A stretch of 64,000 nt of DNA from Hyphomicrobiales bacterium (GTDB lineage Bacteria; Pseudomonadota; Alphaproteobacteria; Rhizobiales; Rhizobiaceae), in NCBI GenBank assembly GCA_017305835.1, contig JAFKJY010000045.1:1-64000 (forward strand), written 5' to 3'. The notes under the pieces were generated by a model. The model ran no database searches. It was given only the letters and a program-made list of their open reading frames with translations, and was not told where the DNA came from. Position numbers and translations under genes: made by a program. Shown piece after piece: positions 10,818 to 22,117 of this stretch. The number at the start of each line of letters is the position of its first letter. The stretch's first letter is position 1.

Positions 10818-10864
10818 TTCAGGCCATTGCCGGAATCGGACCGGCAATGGCCTGAATCATTTTG
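10818..10864 (+). terminator. Strong hairpin after ccrM
   Basis: Perfect 16-bp inverted repeat: arm 10818-10833 (TTCAGGCCATTGCCGG) and its exact complement at 10841-10856, with a 7-base loop, followed by TCATTTT. This is the clearest intrinsic-terminator-like structure in the window and sits 21 bases after the ccrM stop. It faces the convergent FMN reductase gene that ends at 10919 and could act for both. The right arm runs into a near-duplicate 19-mer (see 10851-10890). Confidence 0.75.
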
Positions 10865-10890
10865 CGAACGACCTGAATCAGTTTGTGAAG
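10851..10890. repeat. Imperfect 19-bp direct repeat beside the ccrM terminator
   Basis: CCTGAATCATTTTGCGAAC at 10851-10869 is followed after two bases by CCTGAATCAGTTTGTGAAG at 10872-10890, a near-identical copy with three changes. Both contain the GAATC (GANTC) site that CcrM would methylate. It may be a decayed duplication of the terminator tail. Confidence 0.5.
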
Positions 10891-10918
10891 TCGCACGGCC
10901 GGCGCGGGCGAGGTCCGT

Positions 10919-11446
10919 TCAGCGCCCGGCCTCGCCGGCAAAGCGCGCGAAATCGCCGAGAACGGCGGCCATGCGCAGCCGTTCCCCGCGCATCAGCGTG
11001 TCGATCTCGGCCGCCTGCCTGCCGATCAGGTGAAACTCGTATTCGGGGCCGGGATAGACGCGGCAGGACATCGTCCTCAGCACCTCGCGCAGATGCTCCC
11101 GCGCGGTGAGGCTGCGCGCCGAGGCGTGCACCAGCATCACCGGCTTGCCGGGGATCTCGAAGCGCGACACCAGCCAGTCGAGCGCGTTCTTGAGGCCGCC
11201 CGGAATGCCGTGCGCATATTCGGGGCAGGCGATCAGCAGGCCGTCGCAGGCGCCGACCGCTCCGGCGAGGTCGAGCACCGGCCGGGGCGTCTGCGCTTCG
11301 AGGTCGGGGTTGAAGATCGGCAGCACCCCGAGCGAGCCGTGCAGCGTCACCGTCGTGCCGGCCGGCGCAGCCCCGGCGAAGGCATGCAGCAGCCGGCGAT
11401 TGGTCGACTGCGCCCGCAGGCTGCCGCAGAGGCCGAGAAGCCGCAT
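10919..11446 (-). CDS. NAD(P)H-dependent FMN reductase family protein
   Basis: A 175-residue flavodoxin-fold reductase. The N-terminal LLGLCGSLRAQSTNRRLL is the FMN-phosphate-binding loop, and PEYAHGIPGGLKNALDWL (about residues 75-92) is the diagnostic block of the NADPH-dependent FMN reductase/chromate reductase group. It should reduce FMN or quinone-like compounds in the cytoplasm. It begins five bases after the HAD stop and is the third gene of the mutY-HAD-FMN reductase operon. I chose the ATG at 11446; a longer frame adds 38 basic residues overlapping the HAD gene. Confidence 0.87.
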   Translation of the reverse strand: MRLLGLCGSLRAQSTNRRLLHAFAGAAPAGTTVTLHGSLGVLPIFNPDLEAQTPRPVLDLAGAVGACDGLLIACPEYAHGIPGGLKNALDWLVSRFEIPGKPVMLVHASARSLTAREHLREVLRTMSCRVYPGPEYEFHLIGRQAAEIDTLMRGERLRMAAVLGDFARFAGEAGR

Positions 11447-11450
11447 CGCC

Positions 11451-12074
11451 TCAGGCGATGGCCGGGACGGCGATGCCGCGCTGCCGCAGGTCCTGCGCCA
11501 GCCGCGCTGCGTCGGTGAACAGCACGGCCTGCCAGCCGGCCGCGATGGCGCCCTCGACATTCTTCTGGCTGTCGTCGATGAACAGGCTCGCGGCGGGGTC
11601 GAGCCCGAAGGAGCGGACGTGGTGGTCGTAGATCGCGCGGTCCGGCTTGATCAGACCGATCTCGCCCGACACGGTCACCCCGCGCGGCTTCTTCAGGAAG
11701 GGGAAGCGCTCCTGGGCCTCGACGAAGGTGTCGGCGGCGAAATTGGTCAGCATGGTGACGTCGCGGCCGTCCGCGATCAGCCCCTCGAGGATCGCGACGC
11801 TGTCGGCGTAGTGGTGCGAGACCATCTCGTGCCAGTTGCGGCGGAAGCCGCGGATGAGCTCCGCCTCGTCCGGATGGTCGGCGATCAGCAGCGCTTCGGC
11901 GTCGGCCCATTTGCGGCCGCGGTCCTGCTCGAGGTTCCAGTCGTGGGTGCAGACATTGGCGAAGAACCAGCGCCGCCGCTCCGGGTCGGGGATCAGCCGG
12001 CTGTAGGGGATGTCCGGATCGTAGTGGATCAGGACCCTGCCGATGTCGAACACGATGTGCCGGATCTCGCTCAT
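11451..12074 (-). CDS. HAD-superfamily hydrolase, subfamily IA (YihX-like)
   Basis: A 207-residue HAD protein with a variant motif I, VFDIGRVLIHYDP (Asp10; Gly-Arg replaces the usual Gly-Asn/Gly-Gly of the YihX/epoxide-hydrolase-like branch). It also has TMLTNF (motif II), the Lys of GLIKPDRAIYDHH and FIDDSQKNVEGA (motif IV). The YihX branch includes alpha-D-glucose-1-phosphatases; the substrate here is not certain. The ATG overlaps the mutY stop by four bases, so translation is probably coupled to the DNA-repair gene, an association retained in several Rhizobiales. Confidence 0.84.
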   Translation of the reverse strand: MSEIRHIVFDIGRVLIHYDPDIPYSRLIPDPERRRWFFANVCTHDWNLEQDRGRKWADAEALLIADHPDEAELIRGFRRNWHEMVSHHYADSVAILEGLIADGRDVTMLTNFAADTFVEAQERFPFLKKPRGVTVSGEIGLIKPDRAIYDHHVRSFGLDPAASLFIDDSQKNVEGAIAAGWQAVLFTDAARLAQDLRQRGIAVPAIA

Positions 12075-13204
12075 GCAGCCTCGCTGTTGCCTCCGTTGCG
12101 TTCGGGCCGGCGCTTCTGCGTCGCGCCCGGGATCGCCGCCTCGATCGCCTTCTTCATGACGGTCGGCAGCGCCTCGTCCATAAGGGTTTGCGGCCGCGAC
12201 CACCAGTATCCGGCCGGCGCGTCCGCGTCGCCCATTTCGGCGCGCCAGATGGCGAGCTCCAGCGAGAAATGGGTGAAGACGTGGCCGATCGACCCCGTCC
12301 GCCGCCATGGGGCGGGGAAGGGCGCGGCGGCCGCGTCGTCGGCGCCGTCCGTGCGCGCGCTCCAGTTGCTGGTCGGCACCTCGGCCATGCCGGCGAGCAG
12401 GCCGCGCGGCGGCCGCTTGCGCAGCAGCACAGCCCCGTCGCGGCGCACCGCCACGAAGGCCGCGCCGCGACGGGCCGGCCGCTCGGCCTTGGCCATTTTC
12501 ACCGGCAGCAGCTCCGGGTCGCCCTGCTTCAGCGCGACGCACTGGTCGTTGACCGGGCAGAGCATGCAGTTCGGCCGCCGCGGCGTGCAGATCGTGGCGC
12601 CGAGGTCCATCATCGCCTGCGCGAAGTCGCCGGGCCGCTCGGCCGGAGTGATCTCGGCCGTGCGCAGCCGGATCTCGGCCTTGGCCGCGGGCAGGGGTGT
12701 CTCGATGGCGAACAGCCGCGCCACCACCCGCTCGACATTGCCGTCGACCACCGCTTCCGGCAGGTCGAAGGCGATCGCCGCGATCGCCGCCGCCGTGTAG
12801 GGGCCGACGCCGGGCAGCGCCCGCAGCCCCTCGGCCGTGCGGGGAAAGGCGCCGCCGTGCTCGCTGGCGACCGTCTCGGCGCATTTCTTGAGGTTGCGCG
12901 CCCGCGAATAGTAGCCGAGCCCGGCCCAGGCCTTCATCACGTCGTCGGCTTCCGCTCCCGCGAGCGCGCCGACCGTCGGCCATTTGCCGGTGAAGGCCTG
13001 GAAATAGGGTTTCACCGCCGCCACTGTCGTCTGCTGCAGCATGATCTCCGACAGCCAGACCCGATAGGGATCCGGCCGCTCGCCGCGTCTCTGCCGCGCC
13101 GGCGAGACGCGCCAGGGCAGCTCGCGATGGTGGCGATCGTACCAGGCGAGCAGGGCAGGGGCCACGTCGGCAGGGCCGCGGCTTGAATCGGACCGTTCGG
13201 GCAT
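12071..13204 (-). CDS. mutY: A/G-specific adenine DNA glycosylase
   Basis: A 377-residue base-excision repair enzyme that removes adenine mispaired with 8-oxoguanine. Visible features: SEIMLQQTT with the catalytic Glu (about residue 53), helix-hairpin-helix ALPGVGPYTAAAI (about 129-141), catalytic Asp in VVDGNVERV (about 154), a [4Fe-4S] loop with cysteines spaced C-x6-C-x2-C-x5-C (about 206-222) and a C-terminal NUDIX-like 8-oxoG recognition domain. I take the ATG at 13204. An upstream ATG at 13270 would add 22 residues and leave only five bases before the divergent DciA-like start, with no ribosome-binding site. First gene of a three-gene operon. Confidence 0.92.
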   Translation of the reverse strand: MPERSDSSRGPADVAPALLAWYDRHHRELPWRVSPARQRRGERPDPYRVWLSEIMLQQTTVAAVKPYFQAFTGKWPTVGALAGAEADDVMKAWAGLGYYSRARNLKKCAETVASEHGGAFPRTAEGLRALPGVGPYTAAAIAAIAFDLPEAVVDGNVERVVARLFAIETPLPAAKAEIRLRTAEITPAERPGDFAQAMMDLGATICTPRRPNCMLCPVNDQCVALKQGDPELLPVKMAKAERPARRGAAFVAVRRDGAVLLRKRPPRGLLAGMAEVPTSNWSARTDGADDAAAAPFPAPWRRTGSIGHVFTHFSLELAIWRAEMGDADAPAGYWWSRPQTLMDEALPTVMKKAIEAAIPGATQKRRPERNGGNSEAA

Positions 13205-13275
13205 GGCACCATGTGGAACGGCGCGCGGGTCGAACGCAAGGCCCGCCCGCAACCAAGCCCGAAGGCTCATACAGC

Positions 13276-13767
13276 TTGAAGTTCACCGGCCGACCCGTCC
13301 CCGTCAGCGACCTCGCCACCGACATCCTCGACCCGGTGCTGCGCAAGCGTGCTGGCATGACGATAGGCCTCGTCCAGTCCTGGGAGGAGATCGTCGGCCC
13401 GCGGCTTGCCGCGGTGACGCGGCCCGAGAAGATCGCCTGGCCGCGCCGGCGCGACGAGGGCGACCCGTTCGAGCCGGCCACGCTGGTGATCGCCTGCTCG
13501 GGCCCCGCCGCGCTACGCGTCCAGCACGAGAGCGCCGAGATCGTCGGCCGCCTCAACGCCTTCCTCGGCTATGGCGCGGTTCGCCGTATCCGCATCGTCC
13601 AGAAGCATGTCGCGGTCGAGGTCAAGGCACCCCGCCAGAAGCGCCCGCCGACGGCTGCCGAGACCGGCCGGCTGGAGGCCGTCACCGGCGGCATCGAGGA
13701 CGAGGGGCTGCGCGAGGCGCTGAAGCGGCTCGGCGCCAGCGTCATGACGTCGCGCGCCGCGCGCTGA
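13276..13767 (+). CDS. DciA-like DUF721 protein
   Basis: About 163 residues of the DUF721 family, whose best known members (DciA) load the replicative helicase DnaB in bacteria lacking DnaC. The core VSDLATDILDPVLRKRAGM ... GLVQSWEEIVGPRLAAVTRPEKI is at the N-terminus, then LVIACSGPAALRVQHESAEIVGRLNAFLG, a KH-like fold. I favour the TTG at 13276, with GAAGG about ten bases upstream; an ATG at 13183 in frame would overlap mutY on the other strand. The C-terminal tail (PRQKRPPTAAET onward) is charged and probably flexible. The true start is uncertain. Confidence 0.75.
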   Translation: MKFTGRPVPVSDLATDILDPVLRKRAGMTIGLVQSWEEIVGPRLAAVTRPEKIAWPRRRDEGDPFEPATLVIACSGPAALRVQHESAEIVGRLNAFLGYGAVRRIRIVQKHVAVEVKAPRQKRPPTAAETGRLEAVTGGIEDEGLREALKRLGASVMTSRAAR

Positions 13768-13911
13768 GGTCACGGGGCCGTATCGCGCATTCGTGAACTC
13801 GCTGTGGAAAGCGGGCGGTTGGCATGGCGCCCGCCATGCCTTATTTCCGCGCCAACTATCGCCTTCTGGTAGTTGCTCATCGCACAATTCGTCTCCATCC
13901 GGGTGATTCGC

Positions 13912-14610
13912 ATGACCGTTATGCTTCCGCGCCGCAATGTCCTGCTCTCGATGCTGGCCGTTTCGGCGTCTGCCGTGGTGCTGGCTTCCTGCGGCAAGGA
14001 GGAGGAGAAGAAGGCGCAGTCGCCCGCGACGCCGGGCACGGGCAGCAAGGCTCCGGCTCCCAGCGGCACGGTCGACATGGCCAAGCTGCTCCAGCCGGGC
14101 GCGCTGCCGGAGAAGGCGATGGGCAAGGAGGACGCGCCGGTCACCATCGTCGAATACGCCTCGATGACCTGCCCGCACTGCGCGCATTTCGCCGAGACGA
14201 CGCTGCCGGCGATCAAGGAGAAATATATCGACACCGGCCGCGCGCGGCTGATCATGCGCGAATTCCCGTTCGATCCGCGCGCCGAGGCGGGCTTCATGCT
14301 GGCGCGCTGCTCGGGTGACAACTATTTCGCCATGGTCGACGTGCTGTTCAAGCAGCAGATGACCTGGGCCGGCGTCGACAATTCCAAGGATGCGCTGCTG
14401 CAGATCTCCAAGCTCGCCGGTTTTTCACAGGAGAAGTTCGAGGCCTGCTTGACGGACCAGAAGCTTCTGGACGATGTCAGGGCTGTGCGGGACCGCGGCG
14501 CGAAGGAGTTCGGCGTGGATGCCACGCCCACCTTCTTCATCAACGGCAACAAGTATTCGGGGGCTCTCTCGGTTGACGAGATGTCGGCGATCATCGACGG
14601 CATCGCCTGA
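13912..14610 (+). CDS. DsbA-family thioredoxin-fold lipoprotein
   Basis: A 232-residue thiol oxidoreductase of the DsbA/DsbG-type thioredoxin group. The N-terminal signal ends in lipobox LASC (Cys27), so the protein is probably membrane-tethered in the periplasm through a charged linker rich in E, K, P and T. The redox motif CPHC is at residues 87-90, within EYASMTCPHCAHFAE, and the cis-Pro loop is in GVDATPTFFING. It likely oxidises or isomerises cysteines of envelope proteins. The ATG at 13912 is preferred because it is close to the positively charged signal peptide; an ATG at 13873 is also in frame. Lies 60 bases upstream of smc, an order conserved in rhizobia. Confidence 0.86.
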   Translation: MTVMLPRRNVLLSMLAVSASAVVLASCGKEEEKKAQSPATPGTGSKAPAPSGTVDMAKLLQPGALPEKAMGKEDAPVTIVEYASMTCPHCAHFAETTLPAIKEKYIDTGRARLIMREFPFDPRAEAGFMLARCSGDNYFAMVDVLFKQQMTWAGVDNSKDALLQISKLAGFSQEKFEACLTDQKLLDDVRAVRDRGAKEFGVDATPTFFINGNKYSGALSVDEMSAIIDGIA

Positions 14611-14670
14611 CGCGGCCTTCCGGCTCCGCCCGGCGGCGGACGGCGCTCGCCCGCGCGCGGGAACGCGCGC

Positions 14671-17600
14671 ATGAAGTTCAACCGGCTGCGCCTCCTCGGC
14701 TTCAAATCCTTCGTCGACCCGGCCGAATTCGTCATCGAGCGTGGCCTGACCGGCGTCGTCGGCCCCAATGGCTGCGGCAAGTCGAACCTCGTCGAGGCGC
14801 TGCGCTGGGTGATGGGCGAGAGCTCCTACAAGAACATGCGCGCGTCCGGCATGGACGACGTCATCTTCTCCGGCTCCGCCACAAGGCCCGCCCGCAACAC
14901 CGCCGAGGTGACGCTTTTCCTCGACAATGCCGACCGCACGGCGCCGGCCTCCTTCAACGAGGCCGAGGAATTGCAGGTCTCCCGCCGCATCGAGCGCGAG
15001 GCCGGCTCCGTCTACCGCATCAACGGCCGCGAGGCGCGCGCCAAGGACGTGCAGCTTCTCTTCGCCGACCAGTCGACCGGCGCCCGCTCGCCCTCGATGG
15101 TCGGGCAGGGGCGTATCGGCGAGCTGATCCAGGCCAAGCCGCAGGCCCGCCGCGCCCTGCTGGAGGAGGCGGCCGGCATCTCCGGCCTGCACACACGCCG
15201 CCACGAGGCGGAACTGCGCCTGCGCGCCGCCGAGCAGAACCTCGAGCGGCTGGACGACGTGGTCGGCGAGTTGCAGGGCCAGATCGAGAATTTGAAGCGG
15301 CAGGCCCGCCAGGCGGCCCGCTTCAAGAACCTGTCGGCCGACATCCGCAAGGCCGAGGCGACCCTGCTGCACATCCGCTGGACGCAGGCCAAGGAGCAGG
15401 AGGGCGAGGCGAAGTCGGCGCTCGCGGTCGCCACCTCGCTGGTCGGCGAGCGCGCCGCCCAGCAGATGCAGGCCGCCAAGGACCAGGCGGTCGCCGCCCA
15501 GCGCCTGCCCGAATTGCGCGACGCCGAGGCTTCCGCCGCGGCGGCCCTGCAGCGGCTCACCATCGCTCGCAGCCAGCTCGAGGAGGAGGCGACGCGCGTG
15601 CGCGCCCGCCAGGCCGAGCTCGAGAAGCGTGTCGCCCAGCTCGACGCCGACATCGAGCGCGAGCGGCAGATGCTGCGCGACAATGACGAGATCCTTGCGC
15701 GGCTCGCCGCCGAGGAGACCGAGCTGCGCGCGGCCGACGCGGGTGCCGCCGAGGCCGAGACGCGCGCCCGCGCCGCCTTCGAGGATGCCGAAACGCGGCT
15801 GTCGCTGAGCGAGGCGGCGCTGACGCGGCTGACGGCCGAGCGCGCCGACGCTTCCGCGCTGCGCGCGCAGACCGAGCGCGGCCTGCGCGAGGGCAATGAG
15901 CGCCTGGCGCGCGTCGAGCGCCAGCTTGCCGAGGTCGAGAACGAGGCGGCGGGCATCGCCGGCCGCATCGCAGCGCTGGCCGATCCGCTGGAGAAGAAGG
16001 CGCTGGCCGAGGCGGCCGACGCGGCGGTGGGCGCAGCCGAGCAGGCCACGCTCGCCTCCGAGAAGGCGGTCGCCGACGCGCGGACTCGCGAGGCCGCGCA
16101 GCGGCCGGCCGTGCAGGAGGCGCGCGCGCGGCTGCAGAGCGTCGAGACCGAGGCGCGCACGCTGTCGCGCATCCTCAATGCCGGCGCCGGCGGCCTGTTC
16201 CCGGCCGTGCTGGAGCAGGTGAAGGTCGATCGCGGCTTCGAGACGGCGCTGGGCGCCGCCCTCGGCGAAGACCTCGACGCGCCTCTCGACCGCGCTGCGC
16301 CCGCCCATTGGGGCGAGGCGCTGCCGGCAGGCGACGACCCGGCGCTGCCGGAAGGCGCGCGCAGCCTGTCGGACGTGGTCCGCGCGCCGGCGCAGCTTGC
16401 CCGCCGCCTCGCGCAGGTCGGCATCGTCGAGGCGGGAGACGGCCCGCACCTGCAAAGGCTGCTCAGGCCCGGCCAGCGGCTGGTGAGCCGCGACGGCGCG
16501 CTGTGGCGGTGGGACGGCTTCGTCGCCGGCGCCGACGCGCCGACGGCGGCCGCGCAGCGGCTGGCGCAGAAGAACCGGCTGGCCGAGCTCGATGCCGAGG
16601 CGGTCGAGGCGACCCGCCGGCTGCGCGAGGCCGAGCAGGGGATCGCAGCGGCGGAAGCCGAGGTGAAGGGCAAGGTCGAGGCCGATCGCGCCGCGCGCGA
16701 CGCCTGGCGCGCCGCCCAGCGCGCCGCGGCCGAGGCGCGCGAGGCGCTGGCCCGCGCCGAGAAGGCGGCCGGCGAGCTGTCGGCCCGCCGCTCCGCGCTG
16801 GAGGAAAACCGCCTGCGGCTGGTCGAGAGCCGCGACGAGGCGCGCGCCGAGACCGCGCGCGGTACGGCCGCACTCGCCGGCCTGCCCGATTTGTCGGCCT
16901 TGCAGGGCCGGCTCGACGCATCCGCAGCCGAGGTCGCGCGCGATCGCGCCGCGCTCGCCGACGCACGCGCCGCGCATCAGGGCCTCGCCCGCGAGGCCGA
17001 GATCCGCCGGCGCCGGCTGGAGGCGATCGGCGGCGAGCGGACGAGCTGGACCGCGCGCGCGGCCAACGCCGATAAACAGATCGCCTCGCTCGGGGAGCGC
17101 CGCGGCGAGGCGGCGGCCGAGCAGGCCTCGCTCGCCGACATGCCCGACGAGATCGACGCGAAACGCCGCGCGCTGCTGTCGCAGATTTCGCAGGCCGAGG
17201 AGCTGCGCAAGGCCGCCGCCGACCGGCTCCAGGTGGCGGAGGCCCGGCAGGCCGAGCTCGACAAGGCCGCGACCGTCGCGATCCAGCTCCTGTCCGAGGG
17301 GCGCGAGGGCCGCGTGCGGGCCGAGGAGCGGCTGGGCGCGGCCGAGGAGCGCCGCCGCGAGGCCGAGGCGCGCATCCAGGAGACGCTGTCGACCGATGCG
17401 CATCTGGCGATCCGCCACACCGGGCTCGGCCCCGACGACAGGATGCCCGACGCGGCCGACGTCGAGCGTCAGCTCGACCGGTTGCGCATCGAGCGCGAGC
17501 GGCTGGGCGCGGTCAACCTGCGCGCCGAGGCCGAGCAGCAGGAGCTGACCGAGCGGCTGGAGACCATCGTCTCAGAGCGCGAGGACGTGATCGAGGCGAT

Positions 17601-18129
17601 CCGCAAGCTCCGGCAGGCGATCCAGAGCCTCAACCGCGAGGGCCGCGAGCGGCTGCTGACGGCCTTCGACCAGGTCAATACCCAGTTCAAGCGGCTGTTC
17701 ACGCATCTGTTCGGCGGCGGCACGGCCGAATTGCAGTTGATTGAGTCCGAAGATCCGCTTGAGGCCGGCCTCGAGATCCTCGCCCGCCCGCCGGGAAAAA
17801 GGCCGCAGACGATGACGCTGCTGTCCGGCGGCGAGCAGGCGCTAACGGCGATGGCGCTGATCTTCGCCGTCTTCCTCACCAATCCGGCGCCGATCTGCGT
17901 GCTCGACGAGGTGGACGCGCCGCTCGACGACCACAATGTCGAGCGCTTCTGCAACCTGATGGACGAGATGGCGGCCTCGACCGAGACCCGCTTCGTCGTC
18001 ATCACCCACAACCCGATCACCATGGCGCGCATGAACCGCCTGTTCGGCGTGACCATGGCCGAACAGGGCGTCAGCCAGCTCGTCTCGGTCGACCTCCAGA
18101 CCGCCGAACAGCTCCGCGAGGCGAGCTGA
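14671..18129 (+). CDS. smc: Chromosome segregation protein SMC
   Basis: A 1152-residue SMC ATPase that, with ScpA and ScpB, organises and segregates the chromosome. Walker A GPNGCGKSN is at residues 31-39. Two long Ala/Glu/Arg-rich coiled coils flank a hinge around residues 500-640. The ABC signature LLSGGEQALTA is near 1050 and Walker B PICVLDEVDAPLDDH near 1075. It is full length for the family. The strongly biased Ala/Glu/Arg composition at high GC produces a nearly continuous open frame on the opposite strand, which is not a gene. Its TGA overlaps the ATG of the following small gene by one base. Confidence 0.97.
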   Translation: MKFNRLRLLGFKSFVDPAEFVIERGLTGVVGPNGCGKSNLVEALRWVMGESSYKNMRASGMDDVIFSGSATRPARNTAEVTLFLDNADRTAPASFNEAEELQVSRRIEREAGSVYRINGREARAKDVQLLFADQSTGARSPSMVGQGRIGELIQAKPQARRALLEEAAGISGLHTRRHEAELRLRAAEQNLERLDDVVGELQGQIENLKRQARQAARFKNLSADIRKAEATLLHIRWTQAKEQEGEAKSALAVATSLVGERAAQQMQAAKDQAVAAQRLPELRDAEASAAAALQRLTIARSQLEEEATRVRARQAELEKRVAQLDADIERERQMLRDNDEILARLAAEETELRAADAGAAEAETRARAAFEDAETRLSLSEAALTRLTAERADASALRAQTERGLREGNERLARVERQLAEVENEAAGIAGRIAALADPLEKKALAEAADAAVGAAEQATLASEKAVADARTREAAQRPAVQEARARLQSVETEARTLSRILNAGAGGLFPAVLEQVKVDRGFETALGAALGEDLDAPLDRAAPAHWGEALPAGDDPALPEGARSLSDVVRAPAQLARRLAQVGIVEAGDGPHLQRLLRPGQRLVSRDGALWRWDGFVAGADAPTAAAQRLAQKNRLAELDAEAVEATRRLREAEQGIAAAEAEVKGKVEADRAARDAWRAAQRAAAEAREALARAEKAAGELSARRSALEENRLRLVESRDEARAETARGTAALAGLPDLSALQGRLDASAAEVARDRAALADARAAHQGLAREAEIRRRRLEAIGGERTSWTARAANADKQIASLGERRGEAAAEQASLADMPDEIDAKRRALLSQISQAEELRKAAADRLQVAEARQAELDKAATVAIQLLSEGREGRVRAEERLGAAEERRREAEARIQETLSTDAHLAIRHTGLGPDDRMPDAADVERQLDRLRIERERLGAVNLRAEAEQQELTERLETIVSEREDVIEAIRKLRQAIQSLNREGRERLLTAFDQVNTQFKRLFTHLFGGGTAELQLIESEDPLEAGLEILARPPGKRPQTMTLLSGGEQALTAMALIFAVFLTNPAPICVLDEVDAPLDDHNVERFCNLMDEMAASTETRFVVITHNPITMARMNRLFGVTMAEQGVSQLVSVDLQTAEQLREAS

Positions 18130-18539
18130 TGGCCGGTGCTTCGGATCCGGCCACGCAGGCCCGCGCCCTGTCGTCGGCGCTGCAGGATTTCCACCGCGCC
18201 CTGATCCGCGCCGAGATCGGCAGCGACCCTGCGCTGGAAAATAATCCCTACACCATGCTTTTCGCCCTGATCGACCATCCTTCCTATGCCTGGATGGGGG
18301 CGCTCTCGCGGCTCATCGCGCGCATCGACCAGCATGTCGCCGACGGCGAGGCCGGTCAGTCGGACCTCGTTCCGGCGCTTTATGCCGAAGCCGCCGCTTT
18401 GCTGGCCGGCACCGGCTCGCCGGCGGCGGAAGAATTTCGCATGCGCCACCTCATGGCGCTCCAGAAGGAGCCGGAAGTGGGGCTGGCGACCGGCCGGCTG
18501 CGCAAGGTGCTGGCGGCGGGACCGGCCGCCCGCGCCTGA
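18129..18539 (+). CDS. Conserved hypothetical protein translationally coupled to smc
   Basis: A 136-residue, probably soluble and mostly helical protein. It starts on the last base of the smc stop (TGATG), so it is very likely co-translated with smc. No signal peptide, membrane segment or catalytic motif is visible. The segment NNPYTMLFALIDHPSYAWM and the LSRLIARIDQHVADGE helix look conserved-domain-like. I recall small unnamed proteins in this position in other rhizobia. Function unknown; a role with SMC is a guess from position only. Confidence 0.7.
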   Translation: MAGASDPATQARALSSALQDFHRALIRAEIGSDPALENNPYTMLFALIDHPSYAWMGALSRLIARIDQHVADGEAGQSDLVPALYAEAAALLAGTGSPAAEEFRMRHLMALQKEPEVGLATGRLRKVLAAGPAARA

Positions 18540-18546
18540 GCCCGTT

Positions 18547-18888
18547 TCAGAAGCTCCGCCCGTCGACCGGCACCCGCTTCACCGACGCGAGGTCGATCTC
18601 CAGGCAGCGGACGTTGATCGCGGCCACCGCGCTGCCGTCGGGCGCCTTGCCCTCGGCGAAGGGCGCGCAGCCGCAGTCCGGGCAGAAATGATGGTCGATG
18701 ACGTGCTTGTTGAAATGATAGGTCGACAGCGCGTCGCTGCCGGCCTCCACCGCAAGCTGCCCGCGCGGCACGAACCACAGCAGGTAGCCCTTCCTCTGGC
18801 AATGCGAGCAGTTGCACTCCAACGCTTCCGTGGGCGTTCCCTCGACCGTGAACCGCACCTTGCCGCAATGGCAGCTTCCCGAACTCAT
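18547..18888 (-). CDS. GFA-domain (glutathione-dependent formaldehyde-activating-like) protein
   Basis: A 113-residue zinc-binding protein of the GFA/CENP-V-like family. The cysteines are in the family pattern: SCHCGKVRF (Cys6 and Cys8), CNCSHC (about 25-30) and CPDCGCAPF (about 69-74). Members are small cytoplasmic zinc proteins; the original enzyme condenses formaldehyde with glutathione, but most homologues have no known substrate. It is convergent with the smc operon, eight bases away, and lies downstream of a VOC-family gene on the same strand. Confidence 0.85.
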   Translation of the reverse strand: MSSGSCHCGKVRFTVEGTPTEALECNCSHCQRKGYLLWFVPRGQLAVEAGSDALSTYHFNKHVIDHHFCPDCGCAPFAEGKAPDGSAVAAINVRCLEIDLASVKRVPVDGRSF

Positions 18889-18932
18889 CCTTCACTCCTC
18901 GGCTGGCTTCCTGCCCGCGCTGCGCATTCCTG

Positions 18933-19280
18933 CTACCTGTCGCTCCAGACCGCAAGCTCGTTGCCGCCGGGATCGACGAAATGGAAGCGGCGCCCGCCGG
19001 GAAACGCAAAGATCGGCCGGGCGATCCGCCCGCCAGCCTCCTCGACAGCGGCCAGCGCCCGCTCCAGCTCCGCGGAATAGAGGATCGGCAGCGGCTTGGC
19101 CGGCGCCTCCGACGCGTCGCCCTGGAATCCGCCGTCGAGCCCTTCCGCGAACGCCGCGTAGTCCGGTCCGTAGTCGGTGAAGGACCAACCGAAGGCGGCG
19201 CTGTAGAACGCCTTGACAAGATCCATCGAGCCGCGGCCGGCAGGCATTTCAATGTAGTCGAGCTTGCCTTCCTTCTTCAT
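18933..19280 (-). CDS. VOC (glyoxalase/bleomycin-resistance) family protein
   Basis: A 115-residue vicinal-oxygen-chelate fold protein. It has the two-module pattern of a single VOC subunit: LDYIEMPAGRGSMDLVKAFYSAAFGWSF at the start and a C-terminal FHFVDPGGNELAVWS, where the Glu is the usual metal ligand. Enzymes of this size work as dimers on small electrophiles or act as binding proteins; the substrate here cannot be told. Forms a likely two-gene unit with the GFA gene (44-base gap). Confidence 0.85.
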   Translation of the reverse strand: MKKEGKLDYIEMPAGRGSMDLVKAFYSAAFGWSFTDYGPDYAAFAEGLDGGFQGDASEAPAKPLPILYSAELERALAAVEEAGGRIARPIFAFPGGRRFHFVDPGGNELAVWSDR

Positions 19281-19456
19281 CTTTTCCTCCGTGTTCCTGA
19301 TTTGTTCTAATCCTTCCGGACACGTCTGGCAAGCCTGTGAAAGCTAATCGATTGATGCGTCCGGCGGCGTTCCGCTTCTCTTGCCTTTCCGCCATCCGCC
19401 TTCTATCGGTCCCCCGAACCCCTTGAGGGGCAACGCTGATCGCACGGGATGAAGCC

Positions 19457-22117
<2,661 letters not shown>

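Noticed and set aside
12075..13556. In-frame upstream extension of the HAD gene on the minus strand, through mutY
   Set aside because: The extension is a frame-shifted reading of mutY, whose own frame has every catalytic motif.
14425..17418. A 997-codon open frame on the minus strand opposite smc
   Set aside because: It is the antisense shadow of the Ala/Glu/Arg-rich coiled coils of SMC at high GC; its translation is low-complexity Arg/Leu/Gly without any domain.
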